This document shows, piece by piece, positions 10,248-20,364 of a stretch of 64,000 bases of DNA. Location: the NCBI RefSeq assembly GCF_004379255.2, contig NC_056052.1:14788589-14852588 (forward strand). The letters are read 5' to 3'. Under the pieces are notes generated by a model. The model saw only the letters and a program-made list of their open reading frames with translations. It made no database searches and was not told the origin of the DNA. The DNA is from Salvia splendens. Its lineage: Eukaryota; Streptophyta; Magnoliopsida; Lamiales; Lamiaceae. Position 1 is the first letter of the stretch. Each line of letters opens with the position of its first letter. Made by a program: the position numbers and the translations under genes.

Positions 10248-10898
10248 TCAAGATGGACTATACAAGCCATTGAAGTTCATCTTGTCTAGGATTGATTGGA
10301 ATGCCGATTCTCCTAGAGGCATGGTAAAGATGTCAGCGATCTGAAGATTGTTCCTAACATGTAAAGGTTTAATGATGCCTTGTATAAATTTTTCTCTAAC
10401 CATATGGCAATCAATCTCTATATGCTTCGTTCTTTCATGAAAAACCGGGTTGGAGCAAATATAAATTGCTGATTGGTTGTCACAGTAAAGAGACACTGCT
10501 TTCTCTATCTTTACTCCAAATTCCTCCAACAATGACCTTGCCCACACAACCTCACATGTCGCTTGAGCCATGGCTCGATATTCAGCCTCAGCCGATGATC
10601 TAGAAATGGTGTTATGTTTCTTAGCCTTCCATGAGATTAAAGAGTTACCAAGAAATAGACAATATCCAGTCATGGATTTCCTTGTGTCTGGGCATGCTGC
10701 CCAATCCGCGTCTAAAAAGATACTTAATGAGGGCTTACTGCTATTGGAAAAGAACAACCCATGTCCTGGTGTGCATTTCAAATATCTCAAGACTTTCTCA
10801 GCCGCATGCCAATGATCTATGCAAGGTTTGGATACATATTGACTCAGCTTGTGTACTGAATAAGTGATGTCAGGTCTAGTAATACACAAATACAACAA
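10248..10898 (-). pseudogene. Copia-B RT C-terminus and RNase H
   Basis: This 216-residue frame starts [20 protein letters not shown] (end of the RT region) and continues with the copia RNase [31 protein letters not shown] and YCDNQSAIY, ending with [13 protein letters not shown]. It degrades the RNA strand during reverse transcription. It is in the same frame as the upstream RT part and is cut off from it only by a TAA stop at 10920-10922, so the polyprotein would end prematurely. Confidence 0.9.
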
Positions 10899-10922
10899 CC
10901 TTCCTATTAACCTTCTGTATTT

Positions 10923-11771
10923 TTATGGATCCTCCAGTAGAGAGCTAGAGTCTAAGTGTAGTTTCTTCATTGGATCCATAGGTATTGTTGATGGCTTGCA
11001 ACCTAGAAGTCCTGCATCATTAACTAGATCTATAGCATATTTCCTTTGAGAAATTTGAATCCCTTTCTTGTTTCTTGCAATCTCAATACCAAGAAAGTAC
11101 TTTTGTATTCCTAAATCCTTAAACTTGAAGTGGTTTGATAAAAATTCCTTGAAACTCTCAGTCATTTTAGGGTCTGAAGTGGCTAGCAGAATGTCATCTA
11201 CATAGACTACTATGCCAAAGAAACCTGATGTATCATTCTTGTAGAAGAATGAGTGATCAGAGGTCGATTGCTTCAGTCCAAACTCTTTTAGAACCTCTGA
11301 GAGCTTGAGATACCACTGCCTAGAGGCTTGCTTAAGGCCATATAGGGATTTCTTCAATCTGCATACTAGCGTTGAGTTAGGAGTGGCCCCCTTAACACTG
11401 AGTTTGTCATATTCAAGGCCTTGTGGTATAGTCATGTAAATCTCCTCTTCTAGATCACCATATAGGAAGGCATTGTCGACATCTAGATGGCTTAGTGACC
11501 AGCCATAGATTGCAGCTAAAGCAAGCATCATTTTTACAGTGGTGAGCTTAGCTACAGGTGAGGAAGTATCCAAAAAATCTACACCTTCAAGCTGAGTGAA
11601 GCCCTTGGCCACAAGTTTAGCTTTGAAACGTTCTACAGTAGCATCTGCATGGTACTTGACTTTGTATATCCACTTACAGTCAATAGGAATTTTCCTAGGT
11701 GGTAGAACCGTGATAAACCAAGTGTTGTTACTAATCAAGGCTGATACTCTTCTTGCATTACCAATTGCCAC
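10923..11771 (-). pseudogene. Copia-B reverse transcriptase
   Basis: Motifs in order: CKWIYKVKYHADATVERFKA, LVAKGFTQLEGVDF, LDVDNAFLYGDLEEEIYM, KKSLYGLKQASRQWY and the catalytic VVYVDDILLA (near 11193-11204). These are all the RT palm motifs of a copia polymerase. A one-base frameshift near 11740-11771 separates it from the integrase frame, where the preceding frame reads EWQLVMQEE and then shifts. Motifs suggest the Ale/Ivana group; the clade is uncertain. Confidence 0.9.
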
Positions 11772-14446
11772 TCTTTTATTTCCGAGGCTTGGGTGTATGT
11801 GTGAGGTTCATATATGGCAAACATGGTGATGATATATTTCAGATACTCAGGAGAATGTTTGGATAAGCTGAAGTGTGCTGAGATGGGATAGATAGAAGAG
11901 GATGTGACAGAGTTACATATATGATCTGTTAAATGAGGTGGAGATCTGGTCTGTCTTCCAGATTTTGTGACAATGGGAACAGAAGTCTGATTTTGATTAT
12001 GGTTAGATGAAGTATCTGGAGATGGAGATGAATGATCAGTGAAGACAGGAGGAATGGGTGGACTGGTGTTCTGCACAATAGGATAAGGAAATGATGAAGA
12101 TGGAAGATGAGATAGAGGGAATATGTTTTCATGGAAGACAACATGTCTGGTGATTATTTCATGCATAGTGTCCAAGTTTAGAAGTTTATAGCCCCTGAAT
12201 CCAGTTGGATAACCAAGAAGAACACATTTTGTTGCTCGGGGTGAGAATTTGTCTCTGCCTCTGTGCAATGTGGAGGCATAACAAAGACAGCCAATGACTC
12301 TTAAGTGAGTATAGGAAAGGGGTTTGTCAAAAAGCATCTGGAAGGGTGTGAGATTGTTAGGAAGAACAGAAGAAGGAGTCCTGTTTATCAAGTAAGATGC
12401 ACCAAGGATACAATCCCCGCAGAATTGAATAGGTAAATGAGATTGGAACAACAAGCTTCTAGCAACATTGAGAATGTGTTTGTATTTTCTTTCAACCCTT
12501 GCATTTTGTTGGGGTATTTCAACACAAGAATGTTGTGTGATGGTTCCAAAGGAGGTGTATAAAGAGGGTATATTGAACTCTGGGGCATTATCAGATCTGA
12601 TGGCCTTGATTTTGGTGGAAAATTGAGTTTGAACAGTGCTGAAAAACTGAGTAAGTATGGATTGAACATCAGATTTATTTTGCATCAAAAAAGTCCAAAC
12701 AAACCTTGAATAATCATCCACTATTGTCAAGAAATATTTATATCCCTGATGTGTATGATGGGAAAAAGGACCCCAAACATCACAATGGATAAGATCAAAA
12801 GGAGACTTAGCAACATTCTCTGATGTGAGGAAAGATAAACGTTGCTGCTTGGCTAAAGGGCAAATATCACAGATAGTGTGAACTTTATTTGATATTGAAA
12901 GAGTATCTGACATAGATTCCAGTTTATTGAAAGATAAATGGCCCAATCTTTTATGCCAAGTATCAATGTTTACAACAGAATTGGTACAAGGTGAATGGGA
13001 ATTGAAATGGGATAAATTTCTGAAAACTTGAGCTGAAGAAGCTTGGGACATATCTTGATCAGGATTGACATCTAGAGTGTAAAGGTTCCCCAATCTTCTA
13101 CCCTTCCCAATCACAATGTCCTGAGAAGCTCCCTGAATTTGAATAGAATTATGAGTGAATATCACATTACAGGATAATGAACTTGTTAGAGAGCTGATGG
13201 ATATCAGATTAAAGGAGAAAGTGGGAACTAATAAAACGGAGTAGAGAGTGATGATAGGAGTCAAGCAGATTGTTCCTATGTGAGTTATGGGAACACTAGA
13301 TCCATTTGGAAGCTTGACAGAGGCATTCTTGACTGGAGTATAAGATGTAAACAAAGATAGGTTGCAACAAACGTGATGTGTTGCACCTGTGTCTAAAAGC
13401 CAAGTAGAAGATGGCACAGATATATTTGCCACAAGATGATTGCAAAGAATAGTACATGTGAATGGAGATGATGGAGACTGTATAGGTGGTGAACTTTGTT
13501 GTGCGGCTGAAGTAGGAGTGGAGGAAGGTCCAGTGGCAAGTTGGCTTTGCAACAAAGTTATCAGCTGTTGACATTGATCAAAGGTCGGCATGGTTGATCC
13601 TACTGAACTCTTCTCATTTGAGTCAGCCAAACTGTCATCAACAAAGTTCATAGACTTAGCAGAAGTAAATTCTCTGGAATTGGAGTTTGATTTGAATTTT
13701 CCTTTCCCAAAACTTGGTGGAAAACCGTGTAATGCAAAGCATTTATCAACCATATGGTTTGTTTTTCCACAATGAGAGCATACTCTTCCTCGATTATAAT
13801 AACCAGGAGCAGCATTTGTAGAGTAAGGTTGTTCACTTGGAGATGGTGGCATCATGTGAGTATACTTTGATGAATCGATCCCCCCTATGGTGCGCTGCCT
13901 CTCCTCTTGAAGAACTAGAGAAAAGACTTTAGAAAGAGTAGGTAAGGGCACCATGGACAATATGTGTGAACGAATCTGAGAGTAAGTAGAGTCCAGTCCA
14001 ATTAAAAATTGCATTACACATTCTGCCTCTTGATGATTGTGCCATTTTGTTGAGCTCTGGCATCTGCAGGTTGCACATACACACCATGAAATAGGTTGAG
14101 TGTGCTTGTACTCATCCCAAATGATTCGAAGATTAGTGAAGTAGTTGTTTACATCATCATCTCCCTGAGTCAGAAACATAATCTTCTGCTTGAGTTGGTA
14201 GATGCGAGCAGAGTCGCATTGAGAGAACCGATCGCGTAAATCTGTCCAAATCTCTCTAGCATCATCTAGATACATGATGCTAGAACAAATTTGAGAAGAT
14301 AAGGAGTTTCTAATCCATGAAACTACCATACTATTACATCGGATCCATGCGTTATAGAGAAGATCATCATCTTGCGGTTTAAGGAGAGTGCCATTGATGA
14401 ACACCAGTTTGTTTTTAGCTAACAAAGCAGTAGACATTGAGCGACT
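11735..14446 (-). pseudogene. Copia-B gag, protease and integrase (long open frame)
   Basis: About 900 codons without a stop. Gag follows directly from the split start exon (SRSMSTALLAKNKL). The CCHC knuckle is CSHCGKTNHMVDKC near 13740-13785 and the protease is WLLDTGATHHVC near 13383-13400. The preintegrase has WHKRLGHL and CDICPLAKQ. The integrase core has IHCDVWGPF, IRSDNAPEF and IPQQNARVERKYKH, giving the D,D,E triad. The reading frame formally extends to 14464, but the first codons lie in the nested Tekay LTR. Gag's real N-terminus is at 37362-37503. Only the 3' frameshift breaks the polyprotein in this part. Confidence 0.92.
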
Positions 14447-14451
14447 CCAAT

Positions 14452-15587
14452 TGTAACATCCCAAAATTTTTGTGACTTTATTTTCATATGGGTGTCGAAT
14501 AAAATTTCCTTTTATGAAATTAATTGTTTGTATGTGATTAAGTTGATTATATGAAAAAATTGTTATGAGTGATGTGGAATGAAGTATTGTCTAATTGATA
14601 TATGTTCCAATGTGAGAAAATTAATTAAGTGAGATCATGCATTTTATTCTAGCCAATTTAATGGGATATTTTCGGCCTCTTCAAAATTATTGGAATTAAT
14701 ATTCTCTTCTTGGATTTAATTAATTGTTTTGGGATATTTATCCAAATTAAATCCAAACCAAATTATCCCTAATTTATGTTGAATGTTCAGCCTTTTTGGG
14801 CATTGGATGAATTTATGTTGAATTTTTCAAATGAACTGCGCAGTGCTGTCAGAAATTGTATGTTCCGACCAGAGAGTTTAATATGTGATATGACTGACTA
14901 AATGACGTGATTTCAGTGTGAAGCTTTTCATGGATGAACTTGAATGTGTCCTCTGTATTGTGACCAAAATTTAGCTTCTTTTAAGGTCGGGTGAATTTAT
15001 AGGGATTTTTACAAAACGGTCGCTCTGTTCTGCCAGTTTTCTACCTTGTTAAAATGACGCCTAGTTTCAAGTTTAAAAGTATTGTATGATGCATTTATGT
15101 CCAAGGAACGTGTATAAATGGTGTAATCACTTGTGATAAGTTGGAATGTTTACGTGTGTCTTTACACCTTTGTGACGTATGTTGGGTTGGGGAATTTGAG
15201 AAAAATGATGAGAGAGAAGCGATAGGACATGCATAGTAAAATGTTGTTGTGGAAGGCTGACTTGTGTTGTCGTTGACAAGGGTGTTGTGTTTTTGTGAAC
15301 TCGAGGATCGAGAGTTGCTATAAGTTGAGTTGTGAATTGTTAGGCGAACGAGGTGGGCTTTCTTTTCAAACCTCTTTACTTTTCCGAAAATGCTATGTGG
15401 CGTTATAAGGATGGTTTAACTGTTATGTCATGTCATGTTGTTTTTATTATGAGATTGTGAGCCTGATGCCTAGTTCGTATGAGTTTACTCCGTTAGGCTA
15501 TTATGTTGTGTTGTGAAACGAATTCGGGTCTGAGTAGGGCCGCAAACCCTGTCAGGCTGTGTACACTGGTGGAATCGTGAGTCGTCC
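14452..15587 (+). repeat. 5' LTR of Tekay-outer, first part (before the nested insertion)
   Basis: Matches the 3' LTR (33990 onward) but lacks about 1.5 kb that the 3' LTR has (roughly 34313-35808). The missing part includes the TATA box. The deletion junction is near 14771-14790. The LTR resumes at 27838. Confidence 0.93.
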
Positions 15588-17427
15588 TGTAACGGCCCGC
15601 TAAGCCAATTTTATTAGGAACAATATTATTAGCTTGGTTATTTATATAAGTAACTTTTATACGGTTACATCCGAGTTACGATTGATTTTCGTTGTTGTTT
15701 GTTTTGACGTTAGGCAAGTAGACAGAACACATCAATATATATATTATACCTATATAAATATAATAAATTAATAAATAAGTCCCATAATCAAAATTTTAAT
15801 GTTCGATACATCCAACAAAACTTAAATTTATACAATGTATGTTTTAAGAAAGCGGGTACTTTAACTCGGACACCACGAGCTTGAACCGAGTTTCCTCCTG
15901 CACCAAATTAAACAGTAAATATACGAATAGTATAATAAAATGGATTAAATATAAAGAAAGGAATAGATAGACTTGATCAGATTTTTTTGGCAGCAGCAAT
16001 TAATGTGCATTAAGTGAGATGTCAGAATGATCTTCTTTTTTTTTTTTCCTCTCTGGCAGAAGAATGATCGGGTGATTTGTCACACCATCTATTATACTCC
16101 TAAATATATATATTTCCCAACCAACAATCACTTTCACTACCCCACCACCAAACAATATACACCTCCTAATTACTCCCAACAAAGCAGAAAGAGAGAGGAC
16201 GTAGCAGTGGAAGTTCAGTAAAGAATTTTATTAACACAAAAAAAAAGGTAGGTAACATTAAACATAAGATTTCTTTCCCTTCTTCTTTCCATACATGCAT
16301 ATATGTAATATTTTAGCCACTGCCAAAAAACCAACAATTTACAATTTTATCAAAGAACATAGAAATAACAATTTCTAGCAAAGGGCACATAGACGTAACT
16401 TAGATAAAATCTGCTGCCCCATCACCAATTTCTAAGTCTCGGATATCCAAGAACACACATTTATTTTTATATAAAGGCTGGAACTTTAGAAGATGTAGAA
16501 TAAGTATCATTCCTTACCTCTCGGAAATCGGCGTCGGCGGCTGGAGGGGGAGGGAGATCCTCGGCGACGACGGCTGGGCGGACCCGCGACGGCGGTGATC
16601 CGCAGCGGCGATGGTGGCGCGACGGTGAAGAGGGGAGAGAAGAGAGAGAGATGAGGGAGAAGGGAGCACCGATCTACTGTTTTCCGGAGACGACTGGACT
16701 GCCGGAGGAGGGCGGCGAAGCCGCTGCCTCTGCATGACGGTGGTAGAGGAGGATCCGCGGCGGTGGCGGATCCGCGGCGGCGGCGACAGATCAGGAGAAA
16801 GAGGGGGGGGCGGCGGCGTGAAGCTGGAGTGGGAGAGAGAGAAATGGAGAGAAGGGAAAAGAGGGATGAGGAGAGGGGGGACCACCGCCGGAGGTGGCGG
16901 TGGCGCGACGGCGGCAGCAAGGTGTGAGGGGGGGGAGGCTATTTTTTTTCATTTTTGTTTGTGAATGAGAGAGGAAGAAGAAGTCCTAGGTATTTGAAGG
17001 GATGTGGACTTTTTGGACTTAATTGTTGGGCTTAGCATTTTTATTTTACTTGGGCCATGGGAGTGAGGAAATTAATATGAGCCCATTTCTTTTAAAATCA
17101 TAATGGCTGATTTAATTAGAGGGAGGCCCAATGTTCGAATTTAATTATTGTGAGCTAAAAATGGGAGAAGAGGCTCGGCCCAGTTTCGAAAATGGTGTCA
17201 TTTGAGAGAAAATAAAATGCTAAATATTAGCCTAAGTTTTAAAATATGATTTTATTAAGGTTTATATTAATTTTTTCTAATGATGTAATTAAACTAAAAC
17301 AATTGATCTTGGAATTTATTTTAGTGCTTTACGTTAAAAATTTTAGTGACACATAGAGTGTCACTTAGTCGGAGTCGAAATAGCAACAAAGTAGTAATAG
17401 ATAATGTAAGTTTTAGAAAATTCTTAA

Positions 17428-17473
<46 letters not shown>

Positions 17474-18463
17474 TAAAAATAAAATAATATGGTTAAACCT
17501 TGAAATTTTCTTTCTCATTTAATTATATTAGTTTGAAACTAAATTAGTATTTCCTATTGTGATATTTTCAAAAGGGTACGTTCGCAAGTAACGTTGGAAC
17601 GAAAGGTTCAAGTTAAAGGAACTAAACGAATAAGGTGAGCTTTCCTATGCTAGACTACAAATCGCAATTTATGAGAACGCGAACACATGTTCGTGATCTT
17701 TAGAGATGTTGTCTTGCCATAAATGTTTTGTGTATGATGCCTATCTGTTTGGCTAAGGCCAAGTGAATTATGAATGATGACATATGTGAATCGATTCGAT
17801 TGTGAGTCCTGGTAGGATGGTGTCCCTACTTGGAACCTCTGACCGTAAACGGCAGAGAAGGTGACCGTGCGAGAACACCATCTCGACGGCACAATGTGAT
17901 CAGATACGGCTAAGTACAGGAAAGAGGGCCCAATGTGAATATTTTTAGTAAGCTCGGGTCTTTTCAATAAAACCCCGAGTATTACTGTGATGATGGCTTG
18001 ACAATATTTTCAAATGTATATGTGTAATTTTCGGCAATATGTTCACTGAGTACTTTTGTACTCAGCCCTGCATATATTTTTAAATGTGCAGGTTGAGTCG
18101 TGGAAAGGGGGAGGGACAAGTGCTGTGGAGAGCAAGCTAGTAGCTAACTATGAATAAAACTCTCGGAGGTTCATGTCTCCACACATGGACCGCGTTCTTT
18201 TGTTTCCGCTATGCCGGTTAAAAAAAAAAAGAAATGCCTATTTTACTTTTGACTCTGATAAACATGAGTTGTATGAACAGTCACTCGATTCTGTATAATC
18301 GAGCGTATTTTGTTATAAGTATTTTCCTTGCTTGACTTCATTTTTGCGTGTCTCGCTCTGCATGGGCTTTAATTTCCCCTAAATTCTATCCCCGCTTCTT
18401 ATAATCCATCCTTAGTCACGGTTTTCCGGGTTATGCTATCCTTAGCTAACTGCGGTCGTGACA
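15588..18463 (+). repeat. 5' LTR of Tekay-inner (2876 bp)
   Basis: Contains a TATA box (tatataaa, 16468-16475), a very GC-rich block (16540-16930) just downstream that probably belongs to the transcribed leader, and an AAT microsatellite (17430-17470). The open frames in the GC-rich block lie inside the LTR and are not genes. Confidence 0.95.
16468..16475 (+). promoter_or_regulatory. Putative TATA box in the Tekay-inner 5' LTR
   Basis: TATATAAA is repeated at the equivalent place in the 3' LTR (near 25836). It fits a pol II promoter for the element RNA. The start site is not determined. Confidence 0.5.
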
Positions 18464-18466
18464 GAG

Positions 18467-18478
18467 TGGTATCAGAGC
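18467..18478 (+). other. Primer-binding site of Tekay-inner (tRNA-iMet)
   Basis: TGGTATCAGAGC, three bases after the LTR end, is complementary to the 3' end of plant initiator tRNA-Met. Confidence 0.93.
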
Positions 18479-18605
18479 ATTCTTTCTCGCTCTGAACCCG
18501 AGAGTCTTCTTTGAAAATCTTGGGTTTAGCGTTGTTCCGCTAGACTTTTCGTCTAACAAAAGAGACTCCCAGCACCTACCCCCAACACGCTCAACCAAAG
18601 CAGCG

Positions 18606-18962
18606 GTAAGTGATTATAATTCGAACGCAAGTGTGTATTTTATGTTTACTGAATTGTGTATTGAAATTTTTATACACAGCCTTGATAGAACAGCAATCGT
18701 AAATTTGCCAACGCTTTCCTAAGCTAGGCAACAATACTAAAAACGATAGAACAAGTAGTCCCGAACGATAGTGAACATGTATGAGGTGACGTAGAAGTGA
18801 CTTTTAGGAACTGCTCCTAGTATCGAAGTGTAACATAGTTGGATACGACTAGTAGGAATGACCGAGCATTTGCATCACATCATGTTTACTTCTTTATGTT
18901 TTATTTTATACGTGTATTTATGTATGAGGATACGAGGATCTGATCGACACGCCTCCTTGTAG
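18606..18962 (+). other. Putative leader intron of Tekay-inner
   Basis: A donor-like GGTAAGT (GT at 18606) and an acceptor-like cctccttgtag ending at 18962 enclose 357 bases. The acceptor lies directly before the ATG of the pre-gag ORF. Tekay-outer has a GT donor at the homologous place (28703) and TAG immediately before its ATG (29116-29118). Splicing is inferred; no transcript evidence. Confidence 0.4.
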
Positions 18963-19973
18963 ATGGTTTATCCTACAGACGAGGACATTCTCCTTGAGTA
19001 CCTCACGTTTGTGCTGGTCGAAGGGGAGGATTTTGGGATATTTCTAGCACAGTTTAGGTGGCTCTGGGAGAGAGCGCACCCAGTAGGAGTGACTCACTAT
19101 GACGGTATCCAGCGACTTATCAGGCTTCTACCCTCGGATTGGGTAGGCTTTGCCATCGACCGATCCCGTGATTATATATTTTCTGTAGCCCCTTTCTTCG
19201 ACTCTTATGGTGATTTCCCTGAGTTCATCGGGGAAATTCACTCGTGTTTTATCCTGCATGGCCAGGCACCGAGGGGACCATACATGCGACCAGGTGATTT
19301 AGTCCCGGTAGGAGACCCAGGAGTCCTGCAGCCAGAGGACTTTCAGCCCGAGCTGGTCGTCTTGCAGCTAGCAGACCTTCAGCCCGAGCTGGTTATTCCG
19401 CACCCAGCAGATCCTCAACCCGACCTGATCCTCCCATCTCGGCCCTCTACGCCGAGGCGTCGAGCTCGTGGAGAGTTTGAGGCAGGACCATCTCGTCACC
19501 CTGTGGGAGAGGAGGAGGACCCCTATTTAGTCAGCCCCGATCCCACACCGAGCCTAGAGGAAGTAGGGTTGGCTAACACCGAGGCGAGAGAGTTACGAGC
19601 TGCAGCAGCCGAGAGGCGTAGGAGGGGCAAGGCCCCCGCCACTCCTTTAGATGAGGACGAGTCAGTTGAGCAGAAGATCATAATAGGCACCAGTCGCCTA
19701 CAGCCACTGCCTATTCCTTCTGAGACATCTTCCGACGCACTGCCAGGAGCGACGATTCCTACCATTCCTAGTCGCCACGAGTTTATATCACCAGAGCGTG
19801 GACCCGTCGCACGGGTTGTACGCCATTGGGGAGCTGTGACCCGTGGACCACATCCTCCGGGTAGCACTATTGAGTCAGCTATTCTCCTGGATGAGAGTTC
19901 GGACGAAGAGGAGCCAGAGGAAGATGAGGGGGACCCGGGGACCGGCGCGAGTACCACAGAGACATCAGCCTGA
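18963..19973 (+). CDS. Pre-gag ORF of Tekay-inner (336 aa), uncharacterised
   Basis: This frame lies between the PBS and gag, where most chromoviruses have only a leader. Residues about 10-95 form a globular-looking region (FLAQFRWLWERAHPVGVTHY, then DGIQRLIRLLPSDW) that resembles residues 30-115 of the ORF at 29119-29724. Next come three degenerate 12-residue Pro/Leu-rich repeats (LQPELV type, about 120-160), a basic patch (STPRRRARG) and an acidic C-terminus (ESSDEEEPEEDEGD). A TAG codon directly precedes the ATG, so no upstream extension is possible without splicing. No catalytic motif, zinc knuckle or membrane segment is visible. The globular part could be a diverged gag duplicate; this is speculation. 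Confidence 0.75.
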   Translation: MVYPTDEDILLEYLTFVLVEGEDFGIFLAQFRWLWERAHPVGVTHYDGIQRLIRLLPSDWVGFAIDRSRDYIFSVAPFFDSYGDFPEFIGEIHSCFILHGQAPRGPYMRPGDLVPVGDPGVLQPEDFQPELVVLQLADLQPELVIPHPADPQPDLILPSRPSTPRRRARGEFEAGPSRHPVGEEEDPYLVSPDPTPSLEEVGLANTEARELRAAAAERRRRGKAPATPLDEDESVEQKIIIGTSRLQPLPIPSETSSDALPGATIPTIPSRHEFISPERGPVARVVRHWGAVTRGPHPPGSTIESAILLDESSDEEEPEEDEGDPGTGASTTETSA

Positions 19974-20364
19974 TCGTTGACCAGATATGGATGTGAACTT
20001 TGTATATATGTGTGTATCCCAGAAACGGATCCGTTATGAGACCGTTATGGATTACGTTTTGATTAGCTATAGTATTTTGATATCACCGAAACATTCATGC
20101 GAGTGTCCCGTGGCTTGACATATTTTGACTAAGATCTGTTTAGTAACAGATCTGATATTTTGCTACATCTGGTTGTACGAAAGTCCTCGGTGGAGGCAAT
20201 TTTCCCTGTACATAAACTTTTATATGAATATATACATGTTCTACTTTCTGTCCCTAGCAGAATCTGATAATGCTTGTTTAAATAAATTAAAGTTCTCTAC
20301 TCTCCTAATTGTTAAAATTTTTCCAATAGTAGTAACTTATAAGAAAATGTTTTATCAATAGAAA

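Noticed and set aside
14452..14464. The formal start (MGCYNW) of the 909-codon copia-B frame
   Set aside because: These codons are in the Tekay-outer LTR; the true gag start is at 37503 on the other side of the nest.
16507..16964. Arg/Pro/Ser-rich frames on both strands (also 25874-26330)
   Set aside because: They lie inside the GC-rich part of the Tekay-inner LTR, present in both LTRs; a base-composition artefact.
17650..17967. 105-codon minus-strand frame, duplicated exactly at 27019-27336
   Set aside because: The duplication is only because both lie in the two LTRs of Tekay-inner; no motif.
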